Part shown: positions 21,960 to 33,520 of the stretch, in pieces
Layout: each line of letters opens with the position of its first letter
How positions within the stretch are numbered: the first letter of the stretch is position 1
Source of the DNA: Holothuria scabra
Lineage: Eukaryota > Echinodermata > Holothuroidea > Aspidochirotida > Holothuriidae
NCBI GenBank assembly: GCA_037179385.1
Contig: CM074189.1
Span: forward strand, 23,001,648 to 23,065,647
Length of the DNA stretch: 64,000 nucleotides
Direction: 5' to 3'
The notes under the pieces: generated by a model
What the model was told of the DNA's origin: nothing
Seen by the model: the letters and a program-made list of their open reading frames with translations, nothing else
The model's database searches: none
Made by a program: the position numbers and the translations under genes

Positions 21960-22215
21960 GTAAGTTAGTAGTTAGTTTGTTAGTTAGTCGGTTGGTTAGT
22001 TAGATAGTTAGATGTAGTTTTACGGCTCAGTTTCCAACCAATTGGTTCAAGTCGAGCCGGCCACGGCCTTTTTCCAGTTGTGGCTCACTGGCTTGTTTTG
22101 CCTACTCCATTGCTTATGCTGGGCACCAAGCACAATGTCATTAGGTTCTATTTTATAACTCTTCGAAGTGACGCGGCCAGGGCTCGAACTCTGAAGACTT
22201 TCCATCTTTAACCTA
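21960..22215 (-). mobile_element. tRNA-type SINE copy, head truncated
   Basis: Nearly the same as the copy at 20845-21085: minus-strand B-box-like GTTCGAGCCCTGGCC, body and CTAAC-type tail, with the break at the same place in the head (AAGATGGAAAG). The two copies flank the LINE fragment and adjacent AT-rich DNA in the same orientation, and may be a duplication rather than two insertions. Confidence 0.8.
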
Positions 22216-22219
22216 TAAC

Positions 22220-24213
22220 TTACAACACTTAGCATAAATCTGAATAGTCACCTCGAATGGAAATTGGGATCCCACCCCTCTTTAGGCAGATTAAAATTCA
22301 TTTTTTTTAAGAAATAATGACGTTACCATCTTTTCATGATAACCCAAATTTTGGAGGTGCGCTCTCCGAAATGACTAAAAAGTAGTGTTTCCGACCAACT
22401 TGTGGTGATTCGGTGGACTCCCAGTTTGCCTCTACTAGAATTTACGACTTTACCCCAGCCAAGGTCATATGATTGCTTGCGGTCAGATGACGTCAAAGAA
22501 TCGCCCGGTTTGAAGCTCTTTCGCCCAGTTTGAGTGCCGATTTTTCATGCTACAAAATTTTCTCATGGTGAGTTCATAGTAACACTGGGATTTCAAGCAA
22601 CGCCCTTGAAATTATACTTTCGTGGGAGAAAAGAGCCGACGAAAATCAGTCTCCGCTGATTCGTGGCGTAACCAAATGACAATTATCGTGATCTCCTGGG
22701 AGAGGCTTGGGATACCTTCTTCTTAAGAACTGGAGAAATATGTTATTTTAGGTTTCTGTAAGCATAGTGGTGCAAAGTGTATGCCTCAAATGTTATAAAG
22801 TTTTAAGTGTCCTGTTTGCATTTTTTACTATAACCTTGGCGATGGGGGTTGTCCCTCAGTCCGTTTTGCTGTTAAACTATATTTGATAAATCGTGCCGAC
22901 ATTGGATTTAAGGATATGATTTTGTATGCATTCGAGAAAAAAAGTGGTCGGTTTCGGCTAAATACTATAAGTGGCTGGTGGAAAGTTCAACAACAGTGAA
23001 CCTGGTCAAAAGGTTGACTAGGTAGGGTTAAAAAGCAACATTTGTTAAATGTGTGAGCAATAGCTGGCAGATAGTTGAACGCTTGGTTCAATTTCGAACA
23101 AATCTGGCTTTGTAGACTATAAGAACCTGGCATGCTTGCACATCGATTCTAAGCCGGCGGAAAAGAAGAGATGTAAGAAGTCATCTCAATTAATCAACCC
23201 ACTTAGGAGCAATCGAGGCAACTTGCGCAGTATAACCAGCATCGTCTCACACAGCTTCTATAACCATCAAAACATTTAAAGCAGTTTTCCAAGCAACCTG
23301 TCTACAGCACTCAGCCCAGATTAAAAAGCTTTTTCTTCAGAATCACTTTAAGGAATTCAACCGTTATCACATTCCAGCCCGTAAAGAGTTAATGGATTTA
23401 CAACAACTGTATTCAATTTAAGTAGAACCTGAGAGCTAATAATAAACCCCACTGAAGTAGGTTTAAGTTGTTTCAAGCATTGACCTTGACTAGAATACGT
23501 TAAACTTGAGGGTAGGAGAGAGTTTGGGCCTTTAAATTAAAGGAAACTTTTACGGGAAACAGCAATGCACTGTGCAAATGGATGCACCTAAAGCAAGCCG
23601 ATGTAAACTCCATTCGTGTGACACAACAGTCAGCTTCTCTGTTGGGCAGTTGGGAAATGAATTCTCTGCAACAATTCAAATTCTGAAGAGCAATTGTTCG
23701 GCCACAATGAAGCCATCAGGACAGGCATTCCCTTCAGTGAAGATTTGCCCTTACTAGGAATTCTCATGGAAGCGTAAATAGGCTACACTTGTGTGTACGT
23801 CGTGGAATATTATGACCAATGCTATGCACCTTTAGTACATGTTACTCCTCTTCGACTGAGCTTGGGAAGCAATTAAATTAGTGCGTTAAGTGACTGACGA
23901 CAATTGGACGAAAGAAACGGTGGATACAACATGGGTAAATAAATAAAATTGCCCTGTCTTATTAATTAAGTGTTTTTTTTTCTTTTTGGATGCTAGTTTA
24001 TACTTATTTGATTGGTTGAAATCAGTTAAGGTTAAGTTTGTTGCATATTGCAACTTACCTTTAGTATATGTGACCACTAGTTTGACAATCTTTGCTAATT
24101 TTACGTTCATGAATTCTGCTTCAAATCAACATTTTTATTCGGTAGCTACGTGGTTATTTTTGCTAATAATCAAATAACCGGGGAGTTGTTATAGTCAAAA
24201 CCGGGGAGTTGTT

Positions 24214-24257
<44 letters not shown>

Positions 24258-27200
24258 AATCATTTGAGTGCGGCGGCAAGGCAAAATTCCTAGTAAAGTC
24301 CAACTTGGAAGTATTTATGAGAAATGGTAGCCTAAGGGAAAAATAACCTTTCGTGGGGCGAAGACTTGTATCAGTCCAAGTAGGTTTGATCAGTGATGAA
24401 CTAGACCTGTGCGATGTGGGATATTTGTCATTTGTGGGATGAGGACTACAATTTCATACAAATTAAGAACTACTGTATCGCTTTCATATCAGAACAATAC
24501 ATATTATTGCATGTTGTATCGTTTGAATGGCCAGCCTATGATTTGGGACATATTTTCGTGGGGAGATGCGCATGTTCGGAAAAACAATTGGAAGGTATCG
24601 TGCCTAATGCTTGAAAAGGCGAAGTAAAAGTTTGTCTTTTAAGTTATAGATGTTTGTTTTGGTCTTGGTAAATTCTTGTCACCTGTGGACCATCTTATAT
24701 TGTTCTTTTACGTTTTTGTCACATGAAAATGACAAATTTGGGTAGGACTATTCGTATGAAAAAAGCATTGAAAACCTAGAAAATGGTCACAATTCCCATG
24801 CAAATCCATTGCATATAAACCATTTTACAGGATAATTTCTGATTTGGATTTAATTATGCATAAACATGAGCCAAATGTGCAAATTTTTTGATGTCGAGAG
24901 AACGACAGGTCTTAAATAGCCAACGTCACAATTTTTTTTTTTTTTTGCAATCTTCATTCAGGGACAGTTGTAACATTAATATTTTCAGTGGGCTTTGTTT
25001 TGGGAATTTAAACTGTGTCCTTGGAAACCATCAGCATCACTTCAACTAAAAGTTGTAAACTGCCTGATGAATAATTAAGAGGTAATTAATTTGGTATTAA
25101 TCAACACTCTGCAACCCTCTGCATCATAATGTTTGCAAAGGAAAACAAGTTAGGCTTCTGAAGAGGCATGCAAAAACTGTAGAACGGTATCTTAAGACGG
25201 TAAAAGTATATTTATATAATACGAAATTTACGTTTACATTTACGACAAGTTTTTGGCTCTTTCAAACCAGAGATTGGAAAGTTTTTAACAAAAACATGCG
25301 AAAAATTGGATTGGAATCCGATCCGAATAGGCCTACGTAGTTTGTCAGTGGTTTTACTCTGCGCTCTGCAACTGTCAACTGAAGTATCAATTATAAAGTC
25401 AGGCGTTTTTTATGGATGTTTCCTTACCACGGATTTCGTATATGCATGGACAGAGCACATTACACGATTGTCGCTAACGTACGTGTGAGTATAGGCGTAG
25501 CAAGATGGCTGTCTGGTATGGTTTTGTGTGTGAAATTTTGGACTTGCGCAAGTTCAACTCGCAGACCCGGTTAGCTCTAAACAAGTCACAACTTACAATT
25601 CCTACGGGACAGAGGCATAGTTGTTTGGCCTTTCCATATTTCAAGGCACAACAGGATTTCTGTTTAATATGCTTCCCTATGGGTAGAGGTTTAAAGAGAA
25701 TGCCCACGGTATCGTTCCCTTCTGCCAAACATGCCGACTAACATGGAGAAATGAACCTGTATGTACCTTATTTGAACCCAAACTTTAAAGTGGACCTACT
25801 TGCAACCGTATATGAACTTTGATGGTTTATCTGGCTGACGCTATATGGTACATTTTGTGTGTTGTGTCGTTAAATCATAACCTTTGCTGGTTGGTTTCTA
25901 TACTTTTTGTCCCTATGAAACACCTATAAGGCTTTACTCTGGCACCCTATTTCTTTAAAGAAGCGCTTCGGGCCCCCATGGGACCTTCGGACATACGGTA
26001 CCCCGTATTTTAAACAAGAGGCCCAAACCATGGTGACAATGGCTTATACACATATCGTATTTTGTAAAGTAACATAAATTCGTGCTTCTGATTTCTAAAA
26101 TAACACGAAATTAGAGATTGAAATTACGTAACCTATATATTCTCATGTCACTGGATGTAAGAAACATTTTATTTTAAAGATCATAATTATTCTCAGGAAG
26201 CATTTATATTTAGTGGCTGAGTATAGCACATGAAAAATGCAGGAAAGGTGACAGAATTTGCCTTGTCGGGTTGGGAGTGTGCATGGAAGCAACCCGAAGA
26301 CGCTGCAAATCGGAGGCGTTAGGGCGGACAAAAGGATATCGAACGTAACATTTTTACCACGAGAGTGGACACCTGTGAGTGTTTAACTAGTACTTATAGA
26401 AAAATGAAAATTTAAATCCCTTGTTGCTTTAAATTTTTCAAAAGATGATGGACTGCTTTATGGAACACTACAGTTATAACCAGACAACTGTCTTCGAGTC
26501 TCCTGGTTCCGAAAGTCAACAAGAATCCTCCAGAGCCAGTGCAACTGGTTAAAGTTTATACTAACGTTAATATCCATCACGGCTCACCCCTAAATCAGTT
26601 GGAATGATTGTCTGATGATTTTACTAAGTTATAAAGATAAAATGTTAGTTCATACCTTCACACTAAGAATGAACGTCATGCGTTTACGTCACGCGAAATC
26701 TACTTGGAAGCAAGACAACGAAACACTCCGACCGCAAGACATACACTTCGCACCATGGTAAAGAATAAACGCCCGGGGAGCTGACAGAGGCTTAGCCTTA
26801 TTCGTGTGTGGAGACAGGTACGATCCCCCCAAAACCAAACAAAACCGTGTCGGATCACAAACACAGTGCCATGAAAATTGTACACCGTCACATCGGTGCA
26901 ACAAGGAACAAAAAAATCTTTGTTACTGATTCAGAATTTGCCACTGCAGTCCAACCCTTAACTCCAAAAGAACACCCGAGCTCAAACACGGCAAACCACC
27001 CAAGAAACAAAGTTCCACCCATCGCCCAACTGGCCCACATAGACAACCGCGCTAGAAGGCAACCACACGCCTGAAGGTTATACCTCACACCGGAGGCAAC
27101 CTCTCGCAAAAACACTGGACAAATACAGATGCGCCTTATAAAATGGTGCTCCAGAGGCGGGTTTGGCAAACTGTACTCCCATTATTAACTCGTTCAAACA

Positions 27201-27700
27201 AACTCAGCAACGGGATGCTGAATGAGCTCCGGTGTGAGAATCAGCTGCGTCCGAAAAGTTGATTGAAGTTATGCGCTTGTTTCCTTCGAAATGCGCTTTT
27301 TATACAGTGACGTTATGTCACTGTATATGTCACTGTATATGCCATTATTCATCTATCTATTTCTGATAAAACTGGGCAAACATGGAATCTCGTGTGAGAA
27401 ATATGTTAGTAGCATGTTCAAAAGTAGGAAATTCCTAAGTACTGTTGTCATTTTTCTTTTAATACAATCTTTATACGGAAAAGGGTTTTGCAGAAAAAGG
27501 GGAATATATCAAAATAATGAGATCTTAATTTTGCCGTTCAGACGTATTTAGGATTGGTCCTATAATTTTAAACAGAGTTTATGGCTATGCTTTTATTTGG
27601 TTTATAATTAATCAAACAATATTTTTATTTCTAGTTGGTCAATTACGGCAGGGCGCCGTTAAGACAGCTCAATACAGCTCCCTAATAATAACTTTCACAG
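22220..27700. other. Long non-coding stretch; (CAA)n microsatellite inside; one higher-GC block
   Basis: No protein domain was found in any frame. At 24213-24257 there is a run of AAC trinucleotides preceded by two copies of ACCGGGGAGTTGTTA. The block 26640-27200 is visibly richer in G and C than its surroundings, and several frames stay open on both strands. I cannot assign it; an exon or promoter of an unseen transcript is possible. Confidence 0.35.
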
Positions 27701-27708
27701 CCGTTGTC

Positions 27709-29568
27709 ATTGGCGTAGCTAGGGCTTGTGGCGCCAGGGGCAAGACATAATATTGGTCCCCTACCCCATCTTTGGGTTTTTTATCTTGTGAATACTGACA
27801 TCACTCAAAATTCTAAAATTGCTATTTTAATATAATGCTCAGGGATGCTGGCAGGGATGGCGCTAGGGTTTGTCCGACAAGGGAGCAGACTCCGGAAATA
27901 GTGTCAAGCATTTCGAAACCCCGACAAAGGCGATGAGTTCCCGGTGGGACGTGACCGGCAGAATTTGACACGCGTACAGCGCGCCAAATTTTTCGGGTTT
28001 TTTTTTTTTTAACACTGAAATGATTACAAATCCGGAATTTGTTGAGAAGAAAGCTCGAAATTTTTGGAAGAAATTTAGCTTTTTAAGTTTGGATGGAACA
28101 GTTAATAAAAATATTGAAGAATCTGCCCTACTTATAAGCAAAATCAATAAGTTATATGGGTTACTAGAATTCTTTTCGCCTTTGGCATTTTATTGTTGGC
28201 CAACTTATTTAGGCTCTAAAATGAAACTGGAAATTTGCCGGGAACATTTTAGCTTTTCTGAATAAAAATTATAAAACAAAGAGCTTATATTGGAGAAATT
28301 TTGGAATTTAATTGAAAAAAATTTCAACTGAGTTTTTGTTCTTGGTAAGATGAAATTGAAAAATTGAAAAACAAGAGCAAAAATAAGTAGAATGTACGGA
28401 GTATCCACCAAGATTCGAAAACTTATTGCTAATTTTTACAAATATTTGATAATCTGAAGCTTATGTTGGGGAAGAATGGTAAATTTAAAACAGCTTTCAT
28501 GGTTTTATGGAATCTGACCTTCTTATGACAAAAACCAAAAAGGTCGCCCGGCCGACTTGTAGTTTGTTGGAGGTAATGAATATCATTATGCAGATTAAGG
28601 ATCCCAGACGATATTGGGAAATGTCCAGAAAAAGCTTGGCTTCGACCTTTTTAACTGTTAAAAGCGGCTCATTGAGTTTGTTTATGACATTCAAGAAGTG
28701 TTTTTAAACCTTTCAATTTAAGCGTATGCACACACTGACATAACAATGACAAATGGCCTGACTTACACAATCCCCATATCTTACATAAACGGAACTATTT
28801 TATGAGTACCGGTAAGTACTGGTACTGAACGGTTCAATTCGGTTTTCAAAAATTCATGATCAGACCCTTTTTCAAATTATGTACAAAAACATTACAAGCT
28901 TTAGTCAGAACACATAAAGTTTCAAAACTTTAAATTTTTCTTCAACTATTGGATCTAAAATTTGGGTACTTATGGCAATTATATGCATTGACATGTGGGA
29001 GTGCCTCTTTAACACTCTCGTTTAATTATCGATATCAGCTCGATGAACCCCTTTAACATATATCTGAAAACCTGGAGCTTACATATTGAAGTGATTTTAT
29101 GGAGCAAATTTTAAAGATAAATGATTCTATATGTAAAGGAGAATTCAAAAAAGTAAGTCTTGATTGAGATCATTCTGCCCACGTTCATTTGGACACAATC
29201 AAGACTGATATTGGTTGGGTTTTCAACTTTTGTCGTGTGGAGCCTGTACAAAAACATGGACTTTTCAAAGGAAATTTTGGAATTTTTGTTTCTCTTGAAG
29301 AATGTCTTCTTGTAAATAAAAACTAGAAGACCATCAGGGTGGCGGAGGCTGAAGTTAATCAGGCTTACTTCCTTTATCGTATTGATGAAGGCTCCCCGAC
29401 GAAATTGGATCTTCTTCCCTGCGGGGGGTTAGCCCCGTCCCGCTTCCGCTCCCCTTAGCTCCTGGCAAATGATAGCCTGGTCCAAAATTTTGTAAGTGTC
29501 CTGATTTGGCGCTCGTAGAGGTGGCGCCCAGGGCAACTTGCCCCCTAGCTTCGCCACCTGCCGTTACT
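27709..29568 (+). mobile_element. hAT-like element pair, diverged (outer ends plus inner relative of the 2.4-kb family)
   Basis: The outer left end GGCGTAGCTAGGG near 27711 is matched in reverse by CCCCCTAGCTTCGCCACC near 29545-29565. Short similar flanks (GCCGTT) lie outside each, a weak target duplication. Inside, from 27852, the sequence starts CAGGGATGGCGCTAGG and follows the left half of the family at 34095-36501 and 48919-51336 (GTGGGACGTGACCGGCAGAA), with related sequence again at 29310-29480 (CTCCCCGACGAAATTGG). Between about 28740 and 29150 lies foreign sequence. No transposase frame remains. Confidence 0.55.
28795..29085 (-). repeat. Dispersed repeat D, inverted relative to 57040-57330
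   Basis: The text ATATCAGCTCGATGAACCCC followed by TTTAAC is the approximate reverse complement of GGGGCTCATTGAGCTGATAT near 57065-57085. The CGGTTTTCAAAAATTC part matches inversely the GAATTTTTTGAAAACGG part near 57225. It interrupts the hAT-like sequence around it. Confidence 0.5.
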
Positions 29569-29726
29569 CGTACCAGGGAGGTCTTGGAACATCTCCCAAC
29601 AGCCCCCTGCTCCTATACGAACTGAGGGTTCTCTCTCATACACATTGAGTATCTGTATAGTTTCTACTGATTGAAACTAGTCAGTTTGATGGTATCTGGG
29701 CAATGTTTTGGAGTCGTAGGCTACAA

Positions 29727-29966
29727 TCTTGGACAAAACTGTTGGAACACCTCACGTCTTTATGTTGTTTATCGTGCCGAATGCTATTTGCATGACCTCT
29801 ATCCCCTTTTAAAATGTTGTGTCCTACAGGAAATAGCGATTTACGAAACTCCCGTCCCCCGGTACAATGTTGGTTCCCAAAGAAAATGGTGCGTCCCGAA
29901 TAAGCCTCATCATATCCAATATTGCACGGAGCGGGGTGTTCCATCTAGTTTTGTCCAAGATTTTAG
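29727..29966. mobile_element. MITE-like element with about 28-bp inverted ends
   Basis: CAATCTTGGACAAAACT then TGGAACACCTC at the left is matched in reverse by GGGGTGTTCCA then AGTTTTGTCCAAGATT at the right. The interior is non-coding, and the frame running through it is a by-product. No clear target duplication was found. The size and ends suggest a non-autonomous DNA transposon, possibly mariner-like; that class call is a guess. Confidence 0.6.
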
Positions 29967-30230
29967 GCAAGAGTTTTTGTTTCAGCTGAAGAAGAGGCTA
30001 CATGCACCTTTGGAATAGAGAAATGTTTCTCTCTCGGGTGAGATTAGATAGCACTCAATAAAAACTAAGCTGATTTACAGAAGGAAAATGATAGTTACGC
30101 AAAGAAAATTTGGATATTCTTCTTAACCTAAAAACGGAAAGGTGTTGACCGCTTATATTATACTTGTCTACCCTTTGGGATAATTATCACCTAACATTTC
30201 ATTGCATTTAGGTTTTTCCACCCTTTATAG

Positions 30231-30566
30231 ATTCGTCATCACAAGTTGGATCTCTTCGCATGGTTGGTGGCAGTGATACTGAAGGTCGCCTGGAAATCTT
30301 CTTAGATGGTGTATGGGGAACAGTGTGCGATGACTCATGGGATATCATCGATGCATATGTAGCATGTCGTCAGTTAGGATTCCCTGGAGCCATTGGAGCT
30401 CCAAAGTTCGCATCTTTCGGTCAAGGATCTGATTCAATTCACCTGGATGATGTAGAATGTAATGGGGAGGAGACTGAATTACTGAGCTGTACTCACACGA
30501 GAAATCACAACTGTGCCCACACCGAAGATGCAGGGGTAGCTTGTAGCATTGGCGACAATGATCCAG
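30231..30566 (+). CDS. SRCR domain exon 1
   Basis: The exon follows CCCTTTATAG and ends before GTGAGC, phase 1 at both ends, 336 bp. It encodes one complete scavenger receptor cysteine-rich domain, starting LRMVGGSDTEGRLEIF, then WGTVCDDSWD, ACRQLGF, DDVECNGEETELLSC, and HNCAHTEDAGVAC. Six cysteines are present (VC, AC, EC, SC, NC, AC), the group A set; C1 and C4 of group B are absent. A single-exon SRCR is more typical of group B genes. Such domains bind proteins, polyanions or microbial surfaces in receptors and soluble pattern-recognition proteins; the ligand here is unknown. It is very similar to the next exon and of identical length, so the two arose by duplication. Confidence 0.95.
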
Positions 30567-30619
30567 GTGAGCTACAAAATACAGGCTGTGATCTCATTTA
30601 CTGTCTAATAGAGCGAAAA

Positions 30620-30910
30620 GTGTAAATTAACCCCATAAGAGTGTTAATTCAATGCAGGATTAGTGAAATTCACTCCCCCAAAAAGTGAAATTCATTTAAA
30701 GAGGAGAAATTCTCTCTCTAACGTTTGTCTATGACCCTGTTGGTCACTCTTTTTTACAGTGGTCCCTGCAGACACTCCAACAAGAGTGAAAGTTCACTCT
30801 TTGGGTGAATTCCACTCTTTTTGGAGTGAATTAAACCTCTTCTCAAGTGATCTGAATAACTTTCACTCTTCTAACGAATGAAATTTCACATTTTGCATTT
30901 TTGGAGTGCT
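30620..30910. mobile_element. GAGTGA/TCACTC-rich repeat in the SRCR1-SRCR2 intron
   Basis: GAGTGAATT, TCACTCTTTTTGGAGTGAA and similar words recur, as in the arms of the element at 17245-18430. The repeat B core follows at about 31425-31870, so this looks like another copy of that composite element, split by about 0.5 kb of other DNA. The 138-codon frame at 30906-31322 lies in that intervening DNA and shows no domain. Confidence 0.6.
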
Positions 30911-31424
30911 GAAGACTCGTAAATCGGCGGTGAATTTCACTTCGTTCACTGCGTGCCGATGCTATAAGAGTTTCCTTTCTCATGCCTCGCCAATACTGAA
31001 AAGAGTCCATGCATGCAATCACTCAAAAGAGGCCATACGAATCTCTTACTCAAAATTTATATCTGTCTTTTACCTGGATGTGTATGGTCAATTTTACATT
31101 TTATATGATCATACATATCCAGACACAAACCAAAAATATATTTCATTTTGCCGAATTAAATTTTATGTGACCATATTAAACCAAATTGATGAAATACCAT
31201 ACCAGGATGAAAACTATTTTAAGTCATACGCCCATATGCATGCCAGACATATCTTTAAAAAGAATGTTCCAATTATGTACAATATGAAGTTTGAGTACTG
31301 TATTTTATCCTTGCTAGAGTAGCAGTGTTTTTTTCATTCCTTATCCCATCCTTTGAGTACCGGCAATTATTCTATTATGATTGTTAAAGGCCTCACTCTC
31401 TCACCTTAAACTACATTTCTTGTA

Positions 31425-31870
31425 GTAGTCCACAGAAGTTCTCTTTAATTGAAAACACATTAAAGGTAAAGAGCAGTCCCCTCAAACTTATTTTGAAGAA
31501 AAAGCTAATAACTCAATTTCCATCTTATTTCTCTTCAAAGTATCTTTAATTAAATTTTATGACTTTACTATTGCATATTCAAGGTAAACCAAGCAGTTAT
31601 TTCTGGGAAATTTCACATTTGAAGAGAAAAAACATTGTCACATGACTCACAACAGCCTATCATGAAACTGGACAGTCTACTACACTTCTTCGATTTGGGA
31701 TGACTGCTCCTGCCCTTTAAATAAAGCATGAACTGTACTGAAAGTGTTTTGATTACGCATTGGGGTCTTGTGAGTGTCCCCCTGAAGCAGCAATAAACTG
31801 ACAGAATTCGTGTCTGGATAAGGATGAGTTCTTGGCAGTTTTGAGACAGGCTTAAGTAAGCATGCTTAGG
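31425..31870 (+). repeat. Dispersed repeat B, copy interrupted by a TA-flanked MITE
   Basis: GTAGTAGTCCACAGAAG (31425) and, after the insert, GTGTTTTGATTACGCATTGG, CAGCAATAAACTGACAG and TGTCTGGATAAGGATGAG match the repeat B order seen at 17735-17960 and 56010-56290. The MITE at 31463-31717 interrupts it. Confidence 0.7.
31463..31717. mobile_element. TA-flanked MITE (AAGG...GAGCAGTC ends), 255 bp
   Basis: The left end AAGGTAAAGAGCAGTC and the right end GACTGCTCCTGCCCTT form inverted ends with small differences. A TA dinucleotide flanks each side. A shorter copy lies at 43675-43819. A TA target site is the signature of Tc1/mariner-type elements; the class call rests on that alone. Confidence 0.7.
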
Positions 31871-32054
31871 GAATCTGAACGGTTTGGGATGAGGGGATCA
31901 GGCTTAAAAAGTGGCAGCGTTGTCACATAATTTCATTTTTTTCTAATCAATATTAAGTTCAGACATGCTCAAATGAGTTTTTTTTTCTCATTTGGTCAAG
32001 TGGATTTTAACCACTTTGAATATTGCATTGAATTTTGATCTATTTAATCTTTAG

Positions 32055-32390
32055 ATTCACAACTACCAGCTGCACCTCTCCGTATGGCTGGTGGCCTTCC
32101 AAATCGAGGCCGTTTGGAAATCTTCTTGGATGGTTTGTGGGGAACAGTGTGTGATGACTCATGGGATATAATCGATGGATATGTGGCTTGTCGTCAGCTG
32201 GGATTCCCAGCCGTCGTCGGAGCTCCCAAATATGCAACGTTTGGTCAAGGATCTGATCCAATTCACCTGGATGATGTAGAATGTACTGGAGAGGAGACTG
32301 AATTACTAAGCTATAATCACACGAGAGATCATAACTGTGACCACACTGAAGATGCAGGAGTAATTTGTAGCACCGAAGAAAGTGTTCCAG
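32055..32390 (+). CDS. SRCR domain exon 2, one conserved cysteine lost
   Basis: The exon follows ATCTTTAG and ends before GTGAGG, phase 1 at both ends, 336 bp, the same length as the first SRCR exon. It encodes LRMAGGLPNRGRLEIF, WGTVCDDSWD, ACRQLGF, DDVECTGEETELLSY and HNCDHTEDAGVICS. Where the first domain has LLSC this one has LLSY (codon TAT in place of TGT). That is the sixth cysteine of the family numbering, the usual partner of the EC cysteine, so one of the three group A disulphides cannot form. The frame is otherwise intact. The domain may still fold with a free cysteine, or the change may be a recent or recessive allele or a sequencing error. Confidence 0.94.
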
Positions 32391-32436
32391 GTGAGGCACA
32401 ACAAAGACAGATGTACGCAAAGCGTTTCCTTTTTGA

Positions 32437-33330
32437 TTGATTCCTTGCCGAAAGCAGGGAAGGGTTTTAGGTCGTGTGTGTGCATGATATGTATGTTTGC
32501 GTGTTAGTGTGAGCGCGCGTGTGTAGGTGTTTTAGAATGTTGCTGTTAAAATTGATCCAAAAGGCCTGTATACACGAGCAACATTTGTAAAACATTCTCA
32601 AAACACTTCACATGCAACAGACCCAAATCATGCTTGTTTTCGGTTTGCTGCACAGTGTAGACAGAGTAAAAACAATTTGAAAACATTTTGAAAATGTTTT
32701 AAGAATGTTTTGAAAAGAATTGACAGGGCATTTCTTTTGCAACATTTCCAAAAAATGTTTATACCCTGTCTACACTGTGCAACCAACCGAAAACAAGCAT
32801 GTTTTGGATTTGTTGCCAGTGGATGTTTTGGAAATGTTTTTGGGAATGTTTTGCAAATGTTGTTCGTGTATACAGGCCTTAAGATATGAATGTCTGACAC
32901 TTTTTATATTGAGTTTATTGATGTTTCATTTTAAGGGGTAAGGTCCTATTGTTTTTGTAACGTGGTCAGATGTCATGTGAGGTTACAAGTTGCCAAAAAC
33001 CGAAAAAAAAGTTGAAAACACCATATCTCAAGATAAGGATGACGGACAATTTTCATATTTGATATAGGCCTACTGCTTTTTCATGTTGAGAGTTAAAGTC
33101 CTATTGCTTTGGCGGAGGTCAAAGGTCATTTTGGATCACGATGGTTAAATCTGATAAAAATCTGAATAGCTTGCACACATTATAAGAGGACGAATTCTTT
33201 TTTGTTTGTGGAGATTAGATGACATTTAAGGTTAACTTAATTTTGTTCATCGAAGGTCATCTGAGGACAAAACGAAAACTTTCCAAAAAATTCCAAAGAT
33301 CACCATCTTGAGGTCACCAGATCAAACAAG
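32437..33330 (+). mobile_element. Tandem-core element family E (GATTCCTTGCCG start), copy 1, split by a MITE
   Basis: It starts GATTCCTTGCCGAAAGCAGG and has a GTGTGTG-rich stretch near 32475-32530, as the copy at 37863 does. After the inserted MITE it shows related monomer text: CACCATATCTCAAGAT, ATTTTCATATTTG, then GGAGGTCAAAGGTCATTTTG near 33114-33136. Only about one or two diverged monomers are present. The right end is not clear. Confidence 0.55.
32561..32880. mobile_element. 320-bp foldback MITE
   Basis: AAGGCCTGTATACACGAGCA at the left is matched in reverse at the right end. The two arms, of roughly 135 bp each (about 32561-32700 and 32745-32880), are inverted copies with scattered differences (for example CACAGTGTAGACAG against CTGTCTACACTGTG). 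The whole can fold into a long hairpin. It lies inside family E sequence in the intron after SRCR2. No certain target duplication was seen. Confidence 0.85.
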
Positions 33331-33520
33331 CAAAGTGTAAATACGGTATGCCACGCACTACAAGGTGATGGCTTTCTCCGTAGAATGAGTTTAAACTTCC
33401 CAACCTAGAATTGTTTCCAGGCTACGAAACAGGAGAGGTAGTTTTTGTTGCAATTTGTTGAAGACTGATAACTTTTAGCTCAACATAATTTGTATGATTA
33501 TGTGAATTTCATTTCTGTAG

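Noticed and set aside
30906..31322. 138-codon plus-strand frame in the SRCR1-SRCR2 intron
   Set aside because: No recognised domain, low-complexity AT-rich text and no phase-1 splice borders fitting the gene; it follows GAGTGA-rich repeat DNA.
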